From contig JANZKI010000027.1 of NCBI GenBank assembly GCA_029224185.1, forward strand, positions 62,001 through 126,000: a stretch of DNA of 64,000 nt. Direction: 5' to 3'. A model generated the notes under the pieces. It was given only the letters and a program-made list of their open reading frames with translations, was not told the origin of the DNA and ran no database searches. Position numbers and translations under genes: made by a program. Positions within the stretch are counted from its first letter, which is position 1. Each line of letters starts with the position of its first letter. Shown here in pieces: positions 60,795-64,000 of this stretch. The stretch is from Karalla daura. Lineage: Eukaryota > Chordata > Actinopteri > Chaetodontiformes > Leiognathidae.

Positions 60795-61902
60795 TGTCGC
60801 GTCAACACAAAACATTCATTCAAACATTCACTCAAAACACAGTCACGTGGCCTAAGCTCCAAACCTGCAGGGGGCAGAGAGAAAGTTAGTTTTGGTAGGG
60901 TAACCAGGAAGTCAATCTGTGCTTCCTGTGGCGGCCATATCATCTGCATACCTGCATGGAGAAAAAAGTTTGCTAACAAAGTAGAAGCATCTAACAAAAG
61001 GAAATACACAGGAATCACACAACTAAACAAAGAAGATTACTCAGCTCACAGTCAAGACGCAACTGGTTGTCAACTGTCAAGTTATGTTAGATTTTACTCC
61101 GTTCCTGCTCAAACTTGAAAAGAGCCTCGTCTGAAGGACGCAGAGGGACAACTCAAATCTTCCTTCTCTTTTGTTTATTGAGTTTAGTAGATAGGTTGAT
61201 TAGGTTGATTTGGTTGATTAGGTTGATAACCTTCAAAATAAACAAGAAACATTGCATTACTTAAAGTTCAAACATAACAAATTCATGAATTCATAAATCT
61301 CAAATCAGTATGAATCAATCAAAATCAAAAATCAGAATATCAAATATCAAGTCTACAATCAACAAGGTAGCTTCAGAATCAGATTTCTTTCTTTGCAACA
61401 TAAACCATGCATTCAAAATGATATAAATTGAGCCAGTTCATGTACAAACAATTGAAGTTGTATCAGCATAAACAAACAAACATTTTAATTCCATCAACAC
61501 TACAATACAATACAAGTAAGTAGATTTGAATGTTCAGGCTGTAAATTTGAGTGAACATGATAAAACAAAGTAATTCTTTCAGCATTTTCAGATATCAAAG
61601 TGACAAAGTGTTTCAATGTCCATTCCCCTACCAGTTGCGTCTTGACTGTGAGCTGAGTAATCTTCTTTGTTTAGTTGTGTGATTCCTGTGTATTTCCTTG
61701 TCTTCGATGCTTCTCCTTTGTTAGCAAACTTTTTTCTCCATGCAGGTATGCAGGTGATATGGCCGCCACAGGAAGCACAGATTGACTTCCTGGTTACCCT
61801 ACGAATACTAACTTTCTCTCTGCCCCCTGCAGGTTTGGAGCTTAGGCCACGTGACTGTGTTTTGAGTGAATGTTTGAATGAATGTTTTGTGTTGACGCGA
61901 CG
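60795..61902 (+). mobile_element. Element copy 30, right terminal base altered
   Basis: Full length. The last base is G instead of A (CGCGACG then GTGGGG), so the TG...CA ends are no longer symmetrical. Right flank CCGTTGG, unlike its twin copy 26. Confidence 0.95.
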
Positions 61903-63971
61903 GTGGGGAAAAGCGCTTTGAAAAAGTGTGTTGACGCATTCACCGTTGGCCATTACGCAGTGCAGCAACAGGCCTAAACAGTGTTTAGAACGCCTAGTTG
62001 GGTTTGTCTACAGCCCCCTGCCTAGGAAACGGTGGGGAAAAGCGCTTTGAAAAAGTGTGTTGACGCATTCACTGTTGGCCATTATGCAGTGCAGCAACAG
62101 GCCTAAACAGTGTTTAGAACGCCTAGTTGGGTTTGTCTACAGCCCCCTGTGTAGGAAACGGTGAGGAAAAGCGCTTTGAAAAAGTGTGTTTACGCATTCA
62201 CCATGGGCCACTACGCAGTGGAGCAACAGGCCTAAACAGTGTTTAGAACGCCTAGTTGGGCCTTTTTACAGCCCCCTGCGTAGGAAACGGTGGGGAAAAG
62301 CGCTTTGAAAAAGTGTGTTGACGCATTCACTGTTGGCCAATATGCAGTGCAGCAACAGGCCTAAACAGTGTTTAGAACGCCTAGTTGGGCTTGTCTACAG
62401 CCCCCTGTGTAGGAAACGGTGAGGAAAAGCGCTTTGAAAAAGTGTGTTGACGCATTCACCGTTGGCCATTACGCAGTGCAGCAACAGGCCTAAACAGTGT
62501 TTAGAACGCCTAGTTGGGTTTGTCTACAGCCCCCTGCCTAGGAAACGGTGGGGAAAAGCGCTTTGAAAAAGTGTGTTGACGCATTCACTGTTGGCCATTA
62601 TGCAGTGCAGCAACAGGCCTAAACAGTGTTTAGAACGCCTAGTTGGGTTTGTCTACAGCCCCCTGTGTAGGAAACAGTGAGGAAAAGCGCTTTGAAAAAG
62701 TGTGTTTACGCATTCACCATGGGCCACTACGCAGTGGAGCAACAGGCCTAAACAGTGTTTAGAACGCCTAGTTGGGCCTTTTTACAGCCCCCTGCGTAGG
62801 AAACGGTGGGGAAAAGCGCTTTGAAAAAGTGTGTTGACGCATTCACTGTTGGCCATTATGCAGTGCAGCAACAGGCCTAAACAGTGTTTAGAACGCCTAG
62901 TTGGGCTTGTCTACAGCCCCCTGTGTAGGAAACGGTGAGGAAAAGCGCTTTGAAAAAGTGTGTTGACGCATTCACCGTTGGCCATTACGCAGTGCAGCAA
63001 CAGGCCTAAACAGTGTTTAGAACGCCTAGTTGGGTTTGTCTACAGCCCCCTGCGTAGGAAACGGTGGGGAAAAGCGCTTTGAAAAAGTGTGTTGACGCAT
63101 TCACTGTTGGCCATTATGCAGTGCAGCAACAGGCCTAAACAGTGTTTAGAACGCCTTGTTGGGTTTGTCTACAGCCCCCTGCCTAGGAAACGGTGGGGAA
63201 AAGCGCTTTGAAAAAGTGTGTTGACGCATTCACTGTTGGCCATTATGCAGTGCAGCAACAGGCCTAAACAGTGTTTAGAACGCCTAGTTGGGTTTGTCTA
63301 CAGCCCCCTGTGTAGGAAACGGTGAGGAAAAGCGCTTTGAAAAAGTGTGTTTACGCATTCACCATGGGCCATTACGCAGTGCAGCAACAGGCCTAAACAG
63401 TGTTCAGAACGCCTAGTTGGGCCTTTTTACAGCCCCCTGCGTAGGAAACGGTGGGGAAAAGCGCTTTGAAAAAGTGTGTTGACGCATTCACTGTTGGCCA
63501 TTATGCAGTGCAGCAACAGGCCTAAACAGTGTTTAGAACGCCTAGTTGGGCCTTTTTACAGCCCCCTGCGTAGGAAACGGTGGGGAAAAGCGCTTTGAAA
63601 AAGTGTGTTGACGCATTCACCATCAGCCATTACGCAGTGCAGCAACAGGTCTAAACGGTGTTTAGAACGCCTAGTTAGGCCTGTTTACAGCCCCCTGCGT
63701 AGGAAACGGTGGGGAAAAGCGCTTTGAAAAAGTGTGTTGACGCATTCACCATCGGCCATTACGCAGTGCAGCAACAGGCCTAAACGGTGTTTAGAACGCC
63801 TAGTTGGGTTTGTCTACAGCCCCCTGCCTAGGAAACGGTGGGGAAAAGCGCTTTGAAAAAGTGTGTTGACGCATTCACCATCGGCCATTACGCAGTGCAG
63901 CAACAGACCTAAACAGTGTTTAGAACGCCTAGTTGGGCCTGTTTACAGCCCCCTGCGTATGAAACGGTGGG
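61903..63971 (+). repeat. Monomer run after copy 30 (16 monomers)
   Basis: 2,069 bp = 16 x 129 + 5, the longest run. Includes a 516-bp four-monomer repeat and several single-base variants (GGCCAATATG about 62,335; GCCTTGTTGGG about 63,154; GTGTTCAGAACG about 63,400). It ends with the CATCGG/CAGACC monomer and CGTATG flank. Confidence 0.95.
62128..63159 (+). repeat. 516-bp four-monomer local repeat
   Basis: The private GGCCACTACGCAGTGGAGC at about 62,206 recurs exactly 516 bp later (about 62,722). The four monomers in each half follow the same class order (CATGGG, CTGTTGG, CCGTTGG, CTGTTGG). Confidence 0.8.
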
Positions 63972-64000
63972 TGTCGCGTCAACACAAAACATTCATTCAA
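63972..64000 (+). mobile_element. Element copy 31, cut by window end
   Basis: The first 29 bases of the left arm (TGTCGCGTCAACAC onward) are present after CGTATGAAACGGTGGG. The rest lies outside the window. Confidence 0.93.

Larger units (their letters stand above)
54484..61902 (+). repeat. 7,419-bp super-unit, second copy
   Basis: Runs of 5, 6, 6 and 6 monomers with element copies 27-30, matching 47,065-54,483 at every marker I compared except a few single bases. It ends with copy 30; the next run has a different class order. Confidence 0.92.
1..64000 (+). repeat. Composite satellite array: 129-bp monomers with embedded 1,108-bp elements
   Basis: The whole window consists of two sequence types repeated in one orientation. 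The 129-bp monomer begins TGGGCC/TGGGCT/TGGGTT/TAGGCC and ends CGCCTAGT. Starts at 1, 130 and 259 show the exact period. The 1,108-bp element recurs from 297 onward. Intervals between element starts are 3048, 2274, 2919, 2532, 2661, 2274, 2661, 2274, 2532, 2016, 2145, 1887, 1728, then mostly 1887 bp (with 1500 and 1758), and finally 3177. All equal 1113 + n x 129 except 1728. No single-copy sequence, tRNA, rRNA or gene was seen anywhere. Confidence 0.97.

Noticed and set aside
1..64000. CRISPR array (regular repeats)
   Set aside because: The repeat unit is a 129-bp tandem monomer with no unique spacers, and the context is eukaryotic.

Overview
This 64 kb window is wholly repetitive eukaryotic DNA with no gene I can support. 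It is a composite satellite array built from two parts. The first is a 129-bp tandem monomer, about 237 copies, all head-to-tail. The second is a 1,108-bp transposon-like element with 273-bp terminal inverted repeats (TIRs), present as 30 complete copies plus the start of a 31st at the window end. The elements make up about half of the bases and the monomers the other half. The organism is a eukaryote. The vertebrate-style motifs and the satellite/DNA-transposon mix would fit a fish or another vertebrate, but no sequence here proves the taxon. A pericentromeric, centromeric or subtelomeric heterochromatic location is inferred.

Layout: every element copy lies in the same orientation and at the same base of the monomer (after monomer base 38). 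The spacing between successive element starts is 1,113 + n x 129 bp, where 1,113 is the element plus a 5-bp target duplication. The only exception is the copy 13 to copy 14 interval, which is 30 bp short. From 1 to about 25,500 the monomer runs between elements are long and variable (7-15 monomers), with a higher-order unit near 4,935 bp. From about 27,600 to 47,100 the array is a more homogeneous 1,887-bp unit (element + 6 monomers). From 47,065 to 61,902 there is a 7,419-bp super-unit present twice back to back. From 61,903 to 63,971 there is a 16-monomer run with a local 516-bp four-monomer repeat, followed by the next element copy.

Element: it starts TGTCGCGTCAACAC and ends with the reverse complement. 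It is flanked by the direct repeat GTGGG (present once in the empty monomer), has 273-bp arms about 97% identical and of equal length, and has a 562-bp AT-rich core without a transposase. It is best described as a non-autonomous, foldback/MITE-like DNA transposon that inserted once, or few times, into the satellite and was then amplified as part of it. Its superfamily is not recognised.

The open frames of up to 126 codons all run through TIRs and monomers on both strands. They are not believed to be genes. The interest lies in the structure: the phase-locked insertion, motifs shared by element ends and monomer, a CENP-B-box-like motif next to the insertion point, E-box and CTCF-like motifs in both arms, and a record of unequal exchange visible in diagnostic variants.
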